Below are positions 41,611 through 52,433 of a stretch of DNA of 64,000 nucleotides, piece by piece (within the stretch, counting starts at the first letter, position 1; each line of letters begins with the position of its first letter). Under the pieces are notes generated by a model, which was not told where the DNA came from, searched no databases, and worked only from the letters and a program-made list of their open reading frames with translations. The position numbers and the translations under genes were made by a program. Source of the DNA: Tardiphaga sp. (GTDB taxonomy: Bacteria > Pseudomonadota > Alphaproteobacteria > Rhizobiales > Xanthobacteraceae); contig NZ_JAQGJT010000047.1 of assembly GCF_028290495.1 (NCBI RefSeq), positions 60,231 through 124,230 on the forward strand. Direction: 5' to 3'.

Positions 41611-42957
41611 ATGAACATCAGCACATCGCCGGATCTGATCAGCCGCAACACGGTCAACGTCACGCCGGGCTACATGTCCGGCTTCGGCAATTCGTTCGAG
41701 ACTGAGGCACTGCCCGGCGCGCTGCCGATCGGGCGCAATTCGCCACAGCGCGCGGCCTACGGGCTCTATGCCGAACAGCTCTCCGGTTCGCCGTTCACCG
41801 CGCCGCGCGGTAGCAATGAGCGTTCCTGGCTGTATCGCATCCGCCCGTCGGTGAAACACTCCGGTCGCTTTGCGAAAGTGGCCGCCGGCCTGTGGCGCAC
41901 CGCGCCGTGCCACGAACAGGACATCAGCATCGAGCAGCTGCGCTGGGATCCCGCGCCGATCCCTGTGGAGGACGTGACGTTCCCGCAGGGCGTGCAGACC
42001 ATGACCACGGCGGGCGACGCCGGCACGCAGGCCGGAATGGCGGCGCATGTCTATCTGATCACGCAATCGATGGTCGATCAGCATTTCTACAATGCCGACG
42101 GCGAGATGATGTTCGTGCCGCAGCAGGGGGGCCTGCGCTTTGTTACCGAGTTTGGCGTGATAGATGCCGAGCCCGCCGAGATCGTGGTGATCCCGCGCGG
42201 CGTCAAGTTCCGCGTCGAGCTGACGTCAGGCCCGGCACGCGGTTATCTCTGCGAGAACTACGGCGGCGCGTTCACGCTGCCGGAGCGCGGCCCGATCGGG
42301 GCGAATTGCCTCGCCAATGCCCGTGATTTCCTCACGCCGGTCGCGGCCTATGAGGAAAAGGACACGCCGACCGAACTTTATGTGAAGTGGGGCGGCGCGC
42401 TGTTCATGACGACGCTGCCGCATTCGCCGATCGACGTAGTGGCGTGGCACGGCAATTACGCGCCGTACAAATATGACCTGCGCACCTTCTCGCCGGTCGG
42501 CGCGATCGGCTTCGATCACCCCGATCCCTCGATCTTCACGGTGCTGACCTCGCCGTCGGAAACCGCCGGCACCGCCAATATCGACTTTGTGATCTTCCCG
42601 GAGCGCTGGGCGGTGGCGGAAAACACCTTCCGGCCGCCGTGGTATCACATGAACATCATGTCGGAATTTATGGGCCTCATTTACGGCGTCTACGACGCCA
42701 AGCCGCAGGGCTTCACGCCGGGCGGCATCAGCCTGCACAATATGATGCTGCCGCACGGCCCCGACCGCGAGGCTTTTGATCATGCCAGCAATTCCGAGCT
42801 CAAGCCGGTGAAGCTGACCGGCACGATGGCCTTCATGTTCGAGACCAGGTATCCGCAGCGCGTAACGGAATTCGCTGCAAACACAGCGACATTGCAGAGT
42901 GATTACGCGGATTGCTGGAAGGGGCTCGAGAAGCGGTTCGATCCGGCGAAGAGGTGA
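41611..42957 (+). CDS. hmgA: homogentisate 1,2-dioxygenase
   Basis: 448 residues from ATG 41611, with a very strong AAGGAGG upstream. Opens the ring of homogentisate to maleylacetoacetate with O2 and Fe(II). Conserved: [19 protein letters not shown] at the start, [15 protein letters not shown], and the late iron-ligand region ([18 protein letters not shown] with His and Glu, [12 protein letters not shown] with His). Length is the family norm. Tyrosine/phenylalanine degradation, with HPD nearby. Maleylacetoacetate isomerase and fumarylacetoacetase genes are not in the window. Confidence 0.97.
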   Translation: MNISTSPDLISRNTVNVTPGYMSGFGNSFETEALPGALPIGRNSPQRAAYGLYAEQLSGSPFTAPRGSNERSWLYRIRPSVKHSGRFAKVAAGLWRTAPCHEQDISIEQLRWDPAPIPVEDVTFPQGVQTMTTAGDAGTQAGMAAHVYLITQSMVDQHFYNADGEMMFVPQQGGLRFVTEFGVIDAEPAEIVVIPRGVKFRVELTSGPARGYLCENYGGAFTLPERGPIGANCLANARDFLTPVAAYEEKDTPTELYVKWGGALFMTTLPHSPIDVVAWHGNYAPYKYDLRTFSPVGAIGFDHPDPSIFTVLTSPSETAGTANIDFVIFPERWAVAENTFRPPWYHMNIMSEFMGLIYGVYDAKPQGFTPGGISLHNMMLPHGPDREAFDHASNSELKPVKLTGTMAFMFETRYPQRVTEFAANTATLQSDYADCWKGLEKRFDPAKR

Positions 42958-42977
42958 CGCCGCTCTCCACGAACTCT

Positions 42978-43028
42978 ACCGTCATCCTGAGGCGCGAGCC
43001 CCTTGGCGAGCCTTCGAAGGATGACGGT
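42978..43028. repeat. short palindromic repeat (family E) between convergent genes
   Basis: ACCGTCATCC on the left and GGATGACGGT on the right are perfect 10-base inverted ends, with GAGGCGCGAG...CTTGGCGAGCCTTCG between. It lies between the convergent hmgA and lrp-type genes and may act as a terminator for either. Confidence 0.7.
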
Positions 43029-43048
43029 GGAGTATGTGGCGAAAGCGC

Positions 43049-43522
43049 TTAGCCCATCTTCTTCAGCGGCAACCGCGACGTCTCTTTCAGCCGGTCCAGC
43101 ACGATCGACGATCGCACGTGGGCGATGCTCGGATGCGGCATCAGCACATCATTGACCAGTTCGGAGAGGCCCCTGAGGTCGCGCAATACCGCCTTCAGCA
43201 CGTAGTCGGCATCCCCGGTCAGCGAATAGGCCTCCTGGATCTCGTCTATCCGCTGCATAAGCCCGCGAAATTTCCTGGCGTTATCCGGCGAATGCGTGGC
43301 CAGCGTCACCTGGATGAACGCGATGACGCCGAAGCCGAGCGCTTCCGCGGACAGGTCGGCGTGATAGCCGGCGACGACCTTCTCCTGTTCGAGTCGGATC
43401 CGCCGCCGGGAGCACTGTGACGCCGACAGACCGACGACATCGGCGAGCTGCTGGTTGGTCAGGCGGCCATCGTCCTGCAGGGCGCCGAGTATTTTGAGGT
43501 CGAAGGCGTCCACGGGGATCAT
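43049..43522 (-). CDS. Lrp/AsnC family transcriptional regulator
   Basis: 157 residues: AsnC-type winged helix (LDDGRLTNQQLADVVGLSASQCSRRRIRLE-like, about 14-45), then the RAM ligand-binding domain with the YSLTGDADYVLKAVLRDL strand-turn typical of Lrp. Divergent from hpd, with 126 bases between starts holding two inverted repeats. It probably senses an amino acid such as Tyr or Phe and controls hpd (inference from position). Confidence 0.92.
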   Translation of the reverse strand: MIPVDAFDLKILGALQDDGRLTNQQLADVVGLSASQCSRRRIRLEQEKVVAGYHADLSAEALGFGVIAFIQVTLATHSPDNARKFRGLMQRIDEIQEAYSLTGDADYVLKAVLRDLRGLSELVNDVLMPHPSIAHVRSSIVLDRLKETSRLPLKKMG

Positions 43523-43536
43523 GCGTCAAAACCCTT

Positions 43537-43573
43537 CTTCGTGCGCGAAGCGTGCACGATTGTCGCATAATCG
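43537..43573. promoter_or_regulatory. inverted repeats in the lrp-hpd divergent region
   Basis: CTTCGTGCGCGAAG (43537-43550; arms CTTCG/CGAAG) and CGATTGTCGCATAATCG (43557-43573; arms CGATT/AATCG), centred about 22 bases apart. Regulators of the Lrp family bind arrays of such dyads. Candidate site for the adjacent regulator. Confidence 0.4.
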
Positions 43574-43648
43574 GGCGCGCTTTGCATACACTTTGCGTCC
43601 GGTATGACCGATACTCCCCTGCAGCCAATCAGCTCAAGGGAGTTCGCG

Positions 43649-44767
<1,119 letters not shown>

Positions 44768-44838
44768 AAGTCTGCTTGGGCGGGCCGTCGATAAATTTGC
44801 CGCACACTCCGGCATATCTTTCGACGCTTTACTCTCCA

Positions 44839-44924
44839 CGTCATGCCCGGCTCTGTGCCGGGCATCCACGTACTGGCATCAAGCGATGCACATCGTGGAT
44901 GGCCGGGACAGGCTTGGCCATGAG
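44839..44924 (+). repeat. family B intergenic palindromic repeat, copy 2
   Basis: CGTCATGCCCGGCTCTGTGC on the left; GGGACAGGCTTGGCCATGAG on the right; inner CATCCACG/CGTGGATG arms. Same layout as 26929-27010. Lies between the convergent hpd and CoA-transferase genes. Confidence 0.82.
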
Positions 44925-44938
44925 CGGATAGGCCGCCG

Positions 44939-46057
44939 CTACTTCTGCGCCTGCCACCCCTTCACCACGTCCGCCAGTTTCGCCGTCACCGCCGGCCGCA
45001 CGTTCGATGGCGTGCGGGAGAAGCGCGGTGCGGGGCCGGGCTGGGTGTGGCCCTCGTGCTGGATGAAGACTTCGCGCGCGACCATATGCGGGTGCTGCGT
45101 TGCCTCGGACATCGTCAGCACGGGCGCAAAGCAAACGTCCGTGCCTTCCATGATGTCAGACCACTCGTCGCGGCTCTTGGTCTTGAACACCGTTGCCAGC
45201 TTTTGCTTCAGTGCGGCCCAGTTCGCCGGGTTCATGTGGTTGTCGTAGCAATCCTCGTCGAGCCCGACCAGTTCGCGCAGTTGCGCGTAGAACTGCGGCT
45301 CGATCGATCCGATCGAGATGAAGTGGCCGCAACTGCATTCATAGACGCCGTAGAAATGTGCGCCGCCGTCGAGCATGTTGCTCTCGCGGTCTTCCTTCCA
45401 GCGTCCGGCTGCGGTCATGTCGAAGAACATGGTGATCAGCGAGGCCGCGCCGTCGCACATCGCGGCGTCCACCACCTGGCCCTGGCCGGATCTGGCGGCT
45501 TCCAGCAGTGCGGCGAGCATGCCCATCACGAGATACATCGACCCGCCGCCGAAATCGCCGACGAGATTCAGTGGCGGCACGGGCTTGTCGGCACCGCCGA
45601 TCGCGGCCAGCGCTCCGGTGATCGAGATGTAGTTGATGTCGTGGCCGGCAGCCTGCGCCAGTGGGCCGGTTTGGCCCCAGCCGGTCATGCGGCCATAGAC
45701 GAGTTTTTTGTTGCGCGCATGGACGGTGTCCGGTCCGAGGCCAAGCCGCTCCATCACGCCGGGCCGGTAGCCTTCGATCAGCGCGTCGGCGCCGTCGAGC
45801 AGCGCCAGCACCTGCGCGATCGTTGTCGTGTCCTTGAGGTCGACCTCGATCACCGTGCGGCCGCGCGACGCTGCGCCCTTCGGCTGCTGCTTCGGTCGCA
45901 CGAGGGTAATGACCTCGGCGCCCATATCGGCCAGCAGCATGGCGGCGAACGGGCCGGGGCCGATGCCGGCGAATTCCACGATCCGCATCCCGGCGAGCGG
46001 GCCGGTGGGTTTGGCGGCGGTGTGCGGCCGGGGGGCCGCGATAGAGCTGTCCTGCAC
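44939..46057 (-). CDS. CaiB/BaiF CoA-transferase family III protein (alpha-methylacyl-CoA racemase-like)
   Basis: 372 residues. Family III CoA-transferase/racemase fold: LAGMRIVEFAGIGPGPFAAMLLADMGAEVI, GRTVIEVDLKD, GHDINYISITGAL, GDFGGGSMYLVMGMLAAL (catalytic Asp region) and VDAAMCDGAASL. The AGHD and GDFGGG motifs are those of AMACR-type racemases acting on 2-methyl-branched acyl-CoAs; a CoA-transferase role is the alternative. The start is GTG at 46057 or ATG at 45988. Downstream of the Cox-like operon on the same strand, 168 bases away. Confidence 0.87.
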   Translation of the reverse strand: MQDSSIAAPRPHTAAKPTGPLAGMRIVEFAGIGPGPFAAMLLADMGAEVITLVRPKQQPKGAASRGRTVIEVDLKDTTTIAQVLALLDGADALIEGYRPGVMERLGLGPDTVHARNKKLVYGRMTGWGQTGPLAQAAGHDINYISITGALAAIGGADKPVPPLNLVGDFGGGSMYLVMGMLAALLEAARSGQGQVVDAAMCDGAASLITMFFDMTAAGRWKEDRESNMLDGGAHFYGVYECSCGHFISIGSIEPQFYAQLRELVGLDEDCYDNHMNPANWAALKQKLATVFKTKSRDEWSDIMEGTDVCFAPVLTMSEATQHPHMVAREVFIQHEGHTQPGPAPRFSRTPSNVRPAVTAKLADVVKGWQAQK

Positions 46058-46225
46058 GTGGGTTTCCCATGACGTTGCACGCCGCTTGATGCGGCGATCA
46101 TTGTTGCGGGAAACTGTCTATGCGGATGGCGGCGAGGGCAAGGCCGCAATCGCGCATGCGGCCATGCGCGTTGCTTTCCTCCGTCGTCTCCGGGAGAGCG
46201 GCGACGACGGGAGTATGTTGCTCCG

Positions 46226-47026
46226 CTACCCCGCCTCGGCGACCGCCCTTTGTGCCATCACCTTGATCAGGTTGGCGCGGTATTCCGAGGAGCCGTGGAT
46301 GTCGGCCATCAACCCGTCGGCGGAGATATTGACATTGTCCAGCGCCGCGGCCGACCAGTTCGCCTTCAGCGCCGCTTCGATCGCCGGCACGCGCATCACG
46401 CCGCTCTGCGACGCACCGGTGGCGGCGACGCGGATTTCGCCGGCCCGGGTTTGCGCCACGAACACGCCGGTCAGGGCGAAGCGCGACGCCGGGTGTCGCA
46501 TTTTGGAATAGGCGGCCTTGGCGGGAATCGGGAACGACACCGCGGTGATGATTTCGTCGTCCGCCAGCGCCGTGGTGAACAGGCCCTGGAAAAACTCTTC
46601 CGCCGGAATGAGCCGCTTGTTGGTGATCAGCGTCGCGCCGAGCGCCAGTACGGCCGCCGGATAGTCCGCCGCCGGATCGTTGTTGGCGAGTGAACCGCCG
46701 ATCGTACCGCGGTAGCGCACGGCGGGATCGCCGAGTACCGAGGTGAGATGCACGATTGCCGGGATCGCCCTCTTCGCGTCCGCACTCTGGGTGATGTCGT
46801 AATAGGTCGTCGCGGCCTTGATGATCAGCGCATCGGCCGTGGCCTCGATGCCGATCAGTTCCTTGATGCGGCCGAGGTCGATGACGTCGGACGGCGCTGC
46901 CAGCCGCACCTTCATCACCGGGATCAGCGTATGGCCGCCGGCGAGATATTTGGGGTCGCCTCCCTTGGCGAACAAAGCCGCGGCTTCATCGATGCTGGAC
47001 GGGCGGTGATAAGTGGTCTCGTACAT
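46226..47026 (-). CDS. xanthine dehydrogenase family FAD-binding subunit (CoxM-like)
   Basis: 266 residues from MYETTYHRPSSIDEAA at 47026 with AGGGAGAG upstream. FAD-binding PCMH fold: LAGGHTLIPVMKVRLA, then GDPAVRYRGTIGGSLANNDPAADYPAAVLAL (the TIGG motif holds FAD). Medium subunit of a molybdenum hydroxylase, passing electrons from the 2Fe-2S subunit to the acceptor. Third gene of coxS-coxL-coxM, 11 bases after coxL. Confidence 0.93.
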   Translation of the reverse strand: MYETTYHRPSSIDEAAALFAKGGDPKYLAGGHTLIPVMKVRLAAPSDVIDLGRIKELIGIEATADALIIKAATTYYDITQSADAKRAIPAIVHLTSVLGDPAVRYRGTIGGSLANNDPAADYPAAVLALGATLITNKRLIPAEEFFQGLFTTALADDEIITAVSFPIPAKAAYSKMRHPASRFALTGVFVAQTRAGEIRVAATGASQSGVMRVPAIEAALKANWSAAALDNVNISADGLMADIHGSSEYRANLIKVMAQRAVAEAG

Positions 47027-47037
47027 GATCGCTCTCC

Positions 47038-49392
47038 CTACTCCGCCGCTTGATGCAGCTGCATCGCGTGCCACACCCGGTCCGGCGTTGCCGGCATCTC
47101 GATCCGGTTGTGGCCGATCGCATCCGTGATCGCATTGATCACAGCGGGTGAGGAGCCGATCGCGCCGGCCTCACCGCAGCCTTTCACGCCAAGCGGATTG
47201 CCGGGACACAGCGTCGTCGTGTGCGAGAGCCGGAACGACGGCACGTCGTCGGCGCGCGGCATGGCGTAGTCCATGAACGATGCCGTCACGAGCTGACCGT
47301 TGTCGTCATAGATCGCGCTCTCAAGCAGCGCCTGGCCGATGCCCTGCGTCAGGCCGCCATGGACCTGGCCCTCGACGATCATCGGATTGATCAGGCGGCC
47401 GAAATCGTCCACGGCGACGAAATCGACGATCACCACCTTGCCGGTGCCGCGGTCGATCTCGACCTCGCAGATATAGGTGCCGGCCGGGAAGGTGAAGTTG
47501 GTGGGATCGTAGAACGCGCCTTCCTTCAGGCCCGGCTCCATGCCATCCGGCAGGTTGTGGGCGGTGTAGGCGGCCAGCGCCACCATCGCCAGCGCGATCG
47601 ACTTGTCGGTACCGGTCACCTTGAACTCGCCATTCTCGATGACGATGTCCTCTTCCGAGGCCTCGAGCTGATGCGCGGCGATCTTCTTGGCCTTGGCCTC
47701 GATCTTCTCCATCGCCTTGAAGATCGCGGACATGCCGACCGCGGCCGAACGCGATCCGTAGGTGCCCATGCCGAACTGTACCTTGTCGGTGTCGCCGTGC
47801 ACGATCTGGACCTGATCGACGGAGATACCGAGGCGCCCTGCAACCAATTGCGCGAAGGTGGTCTCGTGGCCCTGGCCGTGGCTGTGCGATCCCGTCAGCA
47901 CCTCGATGGTGCCGACCGGATTGACCCGCACCTCGGCGGATTCCCACAGGCCGACGCCGGCGCCGAGGCTGCCGACGGCCTTTGACGGCGCGATGCCGCA
48001 GGCCTCGATGTAGCAGGAGAAGCCGATGCCGCGCAGCTTGCCTTCGGCTTTCGCCTTGGCCTTGCGGGCCGGGAAGCCGGCATAGTCGATCGCCTTCAGC
48101 GCCGCATCCAGCGACGCACCGAAATCGCCGATATCATAGGCCATGATGACCGGTGTCTGATGCGGGAACTGGGTGATGAAGTTCTTGCGGCGCAGTTCGG
48201 CCGGATCGACCTTGAGCTGTCGCGCGGCGGTCTCCATCAGCCTTTCGAGCAGATACGACGCCTCCGGCCGTCCCGCGCCGCGATAGGCGTCGACCGGCGT
48301 GGTGTTGGTGTAGACGCCGATCACCTCGGCATGGATCGCCGGGATGTTGTACTGGCCGGACAGCAAAGTCGCGTAGAGATAGGTCGGCACGGATGACGAG
48401 AATAGCGACATGTAGGCGCCGAAATTGGCGTAGGTCTTGACCCGCAACGCCAGGATCTTGTTGTTGGCATCGAACGCCATCGCGGCATGCGAGATGTGGT
48501 CGCGGCCATGCGCGTCGGTGAGGAAGGCCTCGGAACGGTCGCCGGTCCATTTAACCGGGCGGCGCACCTTCTTCGACGCCCACAGTGCCACCATCTCTTC
48601 GGGATAGATGAAGATCTTCGAGCCAAAGCCGCCGCCGACATCGGGCGCGATCACGCGCAGTTTGTGTTCCTGCGCGATATTGTAGAACGCTGAAAGCACG
48701 AGGCGCGCGACATGCGGGTTCTGCGACGTCGTATGGAGCGTGAAATGCTCTTCGGCCTCGTTGTACTCCGCGACTGCCGCGCGCGGCTCCATCGCATTCG
48801 GCACCAGCCGGTTGTTGGTGAGGTCGAGCGACACCACATTGGCGGCCCCGGCGAAGGCGTCGCTGACCGCCTTGTCGTCGCCGATCGCCCAGTCGTAGAC
48901 CATGTTGCCCGGCGCTTCCGGATGCAGCTGCGGCGCGCCCGGCGCGATGGCGGCCTTGATACCTGCTGCGACCGGCAGTTCCTCATAGGTGACGACGACG
49001 GCTTCGGCGGCGTCGCGGGCCTGGTTCTTGGTTTCGGCGATCACCACCGCGACGGCCTGACCGGCGAAGCGCACGGTTTCCGGCGCCATTGCCGGCCACG
49101 CGCCCATCTTCATCGGCGTGCCGTCCTTGGAGGACACCGCCCAGCCGCAGATCAGGTTGCCGATCTTGTCGTCGACCAGTTGCTGTGCGGTGAGAATATC
49201 GACCACCCCCGGCATGTCCTTCGCCGCAGCCATGTCGATGTGCTTCACCTTGGCGTGGGCATGCGGGCTGCGGACGAAATGTGCGTGAGTCAGGCCCAGC
49301 ACCTTGATGTCATCGACGTAACGGCCGCGGCCGGTGATGAAACGCTTGTCTTCCTTGCGCACGACGCTCGCGCCGATGCCTTCCAAGCCCAT
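47038..49392 (-). CDS. xanthine dehydrogenase family molybdopterin-binding subunit (CoxL-like, form II)
   Basis: 784 residues. Large Mo-cofactor subunit: GIGASVVRKEDKRFITGRGRYVDD, GGGFGSKIFIYPEE and VKGCGEAGAIGSSPAVINAI (catalytic Glu). The active-site loop is AYRGAGRPEA (369-378), the form II signature, not the AYxCSFR of true CO dehydrogenase. So it oxidises an unknown substrate, probably an aldehyde or N-heterocycle. No CoxD/E/F/G or CutL-type maturation genes are seen in the window. Part of the S-L-M operon. Confidence 0.93.
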   Translation of the reverse strand: MGLEGIGASVVRKEDKRFITGRGRYVDDIKVLGLTHAHFVRSPHAHAKVKHIDMAAAKDMPGVVDILTAQQLVDDKIGNLICGWAVSSKDGTPMKMGAWPAMAPETVRFAGQAVAVVIAETKNQARDAAEAVVVTYEELPVAAGIKAAIAPGAPQLHPEAPGNMVYDWAIGDDKAVSDAFAGAANVVSLDLTNNRLVPNAMEPRAAVAEYNEAEEHFTLHTTSQNPHVARLVLSAFYNIAQEHKLRVIAPDVGGGFGSKIFIYPEEMVALWASKKVRRPVKWTGDRSEAFLTDAHGRDHISHAAMAFDANNKILALRVKTYANFGAYMSLFSSSVPTYLYATLLSGQYNIPAIHAEVIGVYTNTTPVDAYRGAGRPEASYLLERLMETAARQLKVDPAELRRKNFITQFPHQTPVIMAYDIGDFGASLDAALKAIDYAGFPARKAKAKAEGKLRGIGFSCYIEACGIAPSKAVGSLGAGVGLWESAEVRVNPVGTIEVLTGSHSHGQGHETTFAQLVAGRLGISVDQVQIVHGDTDKVQFGMGTYGSRSAAVGMSAIFKAMEKIEAKAKKIAAHQLEASEEDIVIENGEFKVTGTDKSIALAMVALAAYTAHNLPDGMEPGLKEGAFYDPTNFTFPAGTYICEVEIDRGTGKVVIVDFVAVDDFGRLINPMIVEGQVHGGLTQGIGQALLESAIYDDNGQLVTASFMDYAMPRADDVPSFRLSHTTTLCPGNPLGVKGCGEAGAIGSSPAVINAITDAIGHNRIEMPATPDRVWHAMQLHQAAE

Positions 49393-49479
49393 GACAATCT
49401 CCCTGCCGGAGTTTTATGATTCACCGATCCCAACGAATACGGCGACTTTTTTGCATCCAGAATGCGTAATCGCGCCGGA

Positions 49480-49965
49480 TCACTCCGCCGCTTGCGCCAC
49501 CTTCATCCGCGTGGCCGCGTCGAGCACCGATTTGAGGATGTTGTGATAGCCGGTGCAGCGGCAGATATTGCCTTCCAACTCTTGCCGCACTGTGCCCTCG
49601 TCGAGGTCGCTGCCGTGACGGGTGACGATATCGATCGCCGACATGATCATGCCAGGCGTACAGTAGCCGCATTGCAGGCCGTGATTGTCTCGGAAAGCGG
49701 CCTGCATCGGATGCAGTTCGTCGCCGCGCGAAATGCCTTCAATGGTGGTGACATGGGCGCCATTAGCCTGGCCGACCAGCGTGGTGCAGGACTTCACCGC
49801 GCGGCCGTCGATATGCACGATGCATGCGCCACACTGACTGGTATCACAGCCGACATGCGTGCCGGTCAGATTCAGGTTTTCGCGCAGCAGGTGGACAAGA
49901 AGGGTTCTGTCTTCGACATCGGCAGATACAGACTTGCCGTTGACCGTCAATTTGATGATGGACAC
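49480..49965 (-). CDS. xanthine dehydrogenase family 2Fe-2S subunit (CoxS-like)
   Basis: 161 residues, start [20 protein letters not shown] with GGGAGG nearby. Eight cysteines for two [2Fe-2S] clusters: C40-C45-C48 and C60 (plant ferredoxin-like), then C99-C102 and C135-C137 ([11 protein letters not shown] and GNICRCTGY). First gene of the operon; CoxL follows 87 bases later on the same strand. A TAATT-N5-AATTA dyad lies 20 bases upstream of the start. Confidence 0.95.
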   Translation of the reverse strand: MSIIKLTVNGKSVSADVEDRTLLVHLLRENLNLTGTHVGCDTSQCGACIVHIDGRAVKSCTTLVGQANGAHVTTIEGISRGDELHPMQAAFRDNHGLQCGYCTPGMIMSAIDIVTRHGSDLDEGTVRQELEGNICRCTGYHNILKSVLDAATRMKVAQAAE

Positions 49966-50386
49966 GCAGACCTCCCGAACTTTTTAATTAGTCCAATTAG
50001 AAGCGCGGTCTGAAAACTTTGCAATGGGCATTTTGGAGCAGCATGCGAAGCCGCGGACCTTCACCGGGGCTGTCTCGTTGTTGGCGAATGTGGGAATGCG
50101 CCGGAAGATATTCCGCGTCGCGGATGGTTCCGGCTTGTGCTCGCGAGTTCGCTTGAGGAGCGCTTGGACCTTTAGTCGGACTATCATTGCTGCGGTGCAA
50201 CTAAGCTAGCGAAGCTCGCATAGCTCGCAAGTATGTTCGCGTGCTAGCGGAAATTCCGCCTGCATTCGGTTTTGGCGCCACTACATGTTTACGCCGTCTT
50301 AGCCAATCCATCCTACCTTGAGGTATCGGGGGGCAGGCGCTGAAGCGGCTGGACATCCGGTATGTGAGAGCAAACGGAGGCCTGTC
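49966..50386. other. divergent intergenic region between coxS and the chemoreceptor gene
   Basis: 421 bases without a convincing gene. Holds the coxS dyad (49985-49999) and a short cluster of GCTCGCA/GCTAGCG direct copies at 50205-50250. Several short frames here overlap one another and show no protein-like composition. Confidence 0.5.
49985..49999. promoter_or_regulatory. AT-rich dyad upstream of coxS
   Basis: TAATTAGTCCAATTA has perfect 5-base arms TAATT/AATTA. It lies 20 bases before the coxS start in an otherwise GC-rich region. LysR- or MarR-type regulators bind such dyads; no regulator gene is adjacent. Confidence 0.35.
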
Positions 50387-52417
50387 GTGGGATTTAAGAC
50401 GCTTGTTCGGCTGCGGCCAATTTCGCTGCGGTTCCGCGCCAAGGTCACGCTCGGCTTCGCGGCCGTGCTCGCGATCTCCTCGTTCAGTATGGCGATGGCC
50501 TATATCGGCTTCGAGCGAATTTCGTCAGGCGTAGTGTCGTATCGAACCAGCGTTGCCGAATCCGGGCTCTCCCGCAATATAGATCGCGAGTTGACCGCGT
50601 ATCAGGCCCTCACACGGTATTATGTGATCAGCGGCAAGGAACGCGACGCCAAGGCGGCGAACGAGGCCGAAGCCAGCCTGAAGGCCGCAATCGATGAATC
50701 GATGAAGGCGACGACGGATTCCGGTCGCCTCGACAAGATCACCAAGGTGGCCCGCGAGTTCGCTACCTTCACAAGGGTGTTCGCCGATATACTCGCGGTG
50801 AAGAGCGAGAATGAAGCAATCGGCTCCACTCAGCTGTCTCGGGTAGGCGTGATGCTGCGCAGCAAAATTGACGACCTCGGGGATACCGCGATGATGGCCG
50901 CCCTCCCGGCGACGGAGGAGCAGGTCAAAGAAGTTATGACCCAGTTCATTACCGGGACGTCCCTGGTCAATACCTATATGGCGATGGCCGAAGACAAGAC
51001 CGCGTATGCAGCCGTTGCTCGTGTCAAATCTCTGGAGAGCGCAATCGCCACGATCTACGTGGATAATGACAGCATAAAAAAGAAGGTGAAGAGCATCGCC
51101 GCCGACGTGCAAATCTATAAAGCCGGTTTTGCGAAGTACGTCGAGAACTGCAGGAAGGTCGATGTCCTGGCGCAGGAAATGACCGTTATCGCGGCAACGA
51201 TCGTCCAGCTTTCCACCGCGCTGAAGGCCGACATGCTGTCGGATCAGCACCGGCTCGAGAGCGAATCCGACGCGACGATTAGCGATACCAAGCGCCTTGT
51301 TGCTATGCTCGGGATAGGTGGCCTTGTTATCGGCGCCGTTCTTTCGATGCTGCTTGGGCGCGGCATTGCCAGGCCGATGACGACGATGTGCGCCGCGATG
51401 CGTCAGCTCGCAGCCGGCGATTTCGATGTTGTGCTGCCGGGGCTGGGACGTCGCGATGAACTCGGCGAAATGGCTGCTGCGGTCGAGGAGTTCAAGGTGC
51501 AGGCGATTGCCAAGGCCGGCCGCGACGCCGAGGCCCATGACGAGCAAAGCCGGATGGCCGATGCTGCACGTCGCACCGAGTTGATCCGTTTCGCAGACGA
51601 TTTCGAGGGCGCCGTCGGCGCCATCGTTTCCAATGTTGCGGCCTCCGCCGAGCAACTCGAATCCGCCGCAGGTACGCTGACGCGGACCGCCGAGAATACC
51701 GAAAATCTGTCCGGCCGCGTCGCGGGCGTATCCGAGCAGGCCTCCTCCAACATGCAGTCGGTCGCCACCGCGACCGAGGAATTGTCGCTGTCGGTCGGCG
51801 AGATCGGCCGTCAGGTCGAGGCTTCTAGCCGCATCGCCGACAGTGCGGTGTTGCAGGCCGAGCAGACCGATGTCCGCATCACCGAATTGTCGCGCGCCGC
51901 ACAGCGGATCGGCGACGTCGTCAACCTGATTACGGCGATCGCCGAACAGACCAACCTGCTGGCGCTCAATGCCACCATCGAGGCGGCGCGCGCCGGTGAC
52001 GCCGGTCGCGGCTTTGCCGTGGTGGCGGCCGAGGTGAAATCGCTCGCCAGCCAGACCGCGAAGGCGACCGACGAGATTTCCTCGCAGATCGCCGGCATGC
52101 AGAGCGCGACGCAGGAATCGGTGACCGCGATCAAGCAGATCGGCACGACCATCGGTCAGATCTCCGGCATCGCCTCGGAGATCGCCAGCGCCGTGTCGCA
52201 GCAGGGGGCAGCGACCCGGGAGATCGCGCAGAACGTCCAGCGCGTCGCCCACGGCACGCAGGAGGTCGCCGAAAACATCACCGAGGTAAACCGCGGCGCT
52301 ACCGAGACCGGCGTTGCGTCCGAGCAGGTGCTGAATTCGGCGCAGACGCTGTCCAGCGAAAGCGCGCGGCTGCGCGCCGAACTGGATCGTTTCATGCAGA
52401 ATATCCGCGCGGCCTGA
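50387..52417 (+). CDS. methyl-accepting chemotaxis protein
   Basis: 676 residues from GTG 50387 (GFKTLVRLRPISLRFRAKV), CGGAGG 7 bases upstream; a TTG 69 bases earlier is rejected. TM1 is about 20-42, with a periplasmic all-helical sensor of about 260 residues (the length suggests an HBM-type double four-helix bundle), TM2 at about 303-326, HAMP (GRGIARPMTTMCAAMRQLAAGDFDVVLPG) and the signalling domain with tip AEQTNLLALNATIEAARAGDAGRGFAVVA (about 519-548). No CheB/CheR-binding pentapeptide at the end. Ligand unknown; no other che genes here. Confidence 0.93.
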   Translation: MGFKTLVRLRPISLRFRAKVTLGFAAVLAISSFSMAMAYIGFERISSGVVSYRTSVAESGLSRNIDRELTAYQALTRYYVISGKERDAKAANEAEASLKAAIDESMKATTDSGRLDKITKVAREFATFTRVFADILAVKSENEAIGSTQLSRVGVMLRSKIDDLGDTAMMAALPATEEQVKEVMTQFITGTSLVNTYMAMAEDKTAYAAVARVKSLESAIATIYVDNDSIKKKVKSIAADVQIYKAGFAKYVENCRKVDVLAQEMTVIAATIVQLSTALKADMLSDQHRLESESDATISDTKRLVAMLGIGGLVIGAVLSMLLGRGIARPMTTMCAAMRQLAAGDFDVVLPGLGRRDELGEMAAAVEEFKVQAIAKAGRDAEAHDEQSRMADAARRTELIRFADDFEGAVGAIVSNVAASAEQLESAAGTLTRTAENTENLSGRVAGVSEQASSNMQSVATATEELSLSVGEIGRQVEASSRIADSAVLQAEQTDVRITELSRAAQRIGDVVNLITAIAEQTNLLALNATIEAARAGDAGRGFAVVAAEVKSLASQTAKATDEISSQIAGMQSATQESVTAIKQIGTTIGQISGIASEIASAVSQQGAATREIAQNVQRVAHGTQEVAENITEVNRGATETGVASEQVLNSAQTLSSESARLRAELDRFMQNIRAA

Positions 52418-52433
52418 GCCGCGCGCCGTTCGC

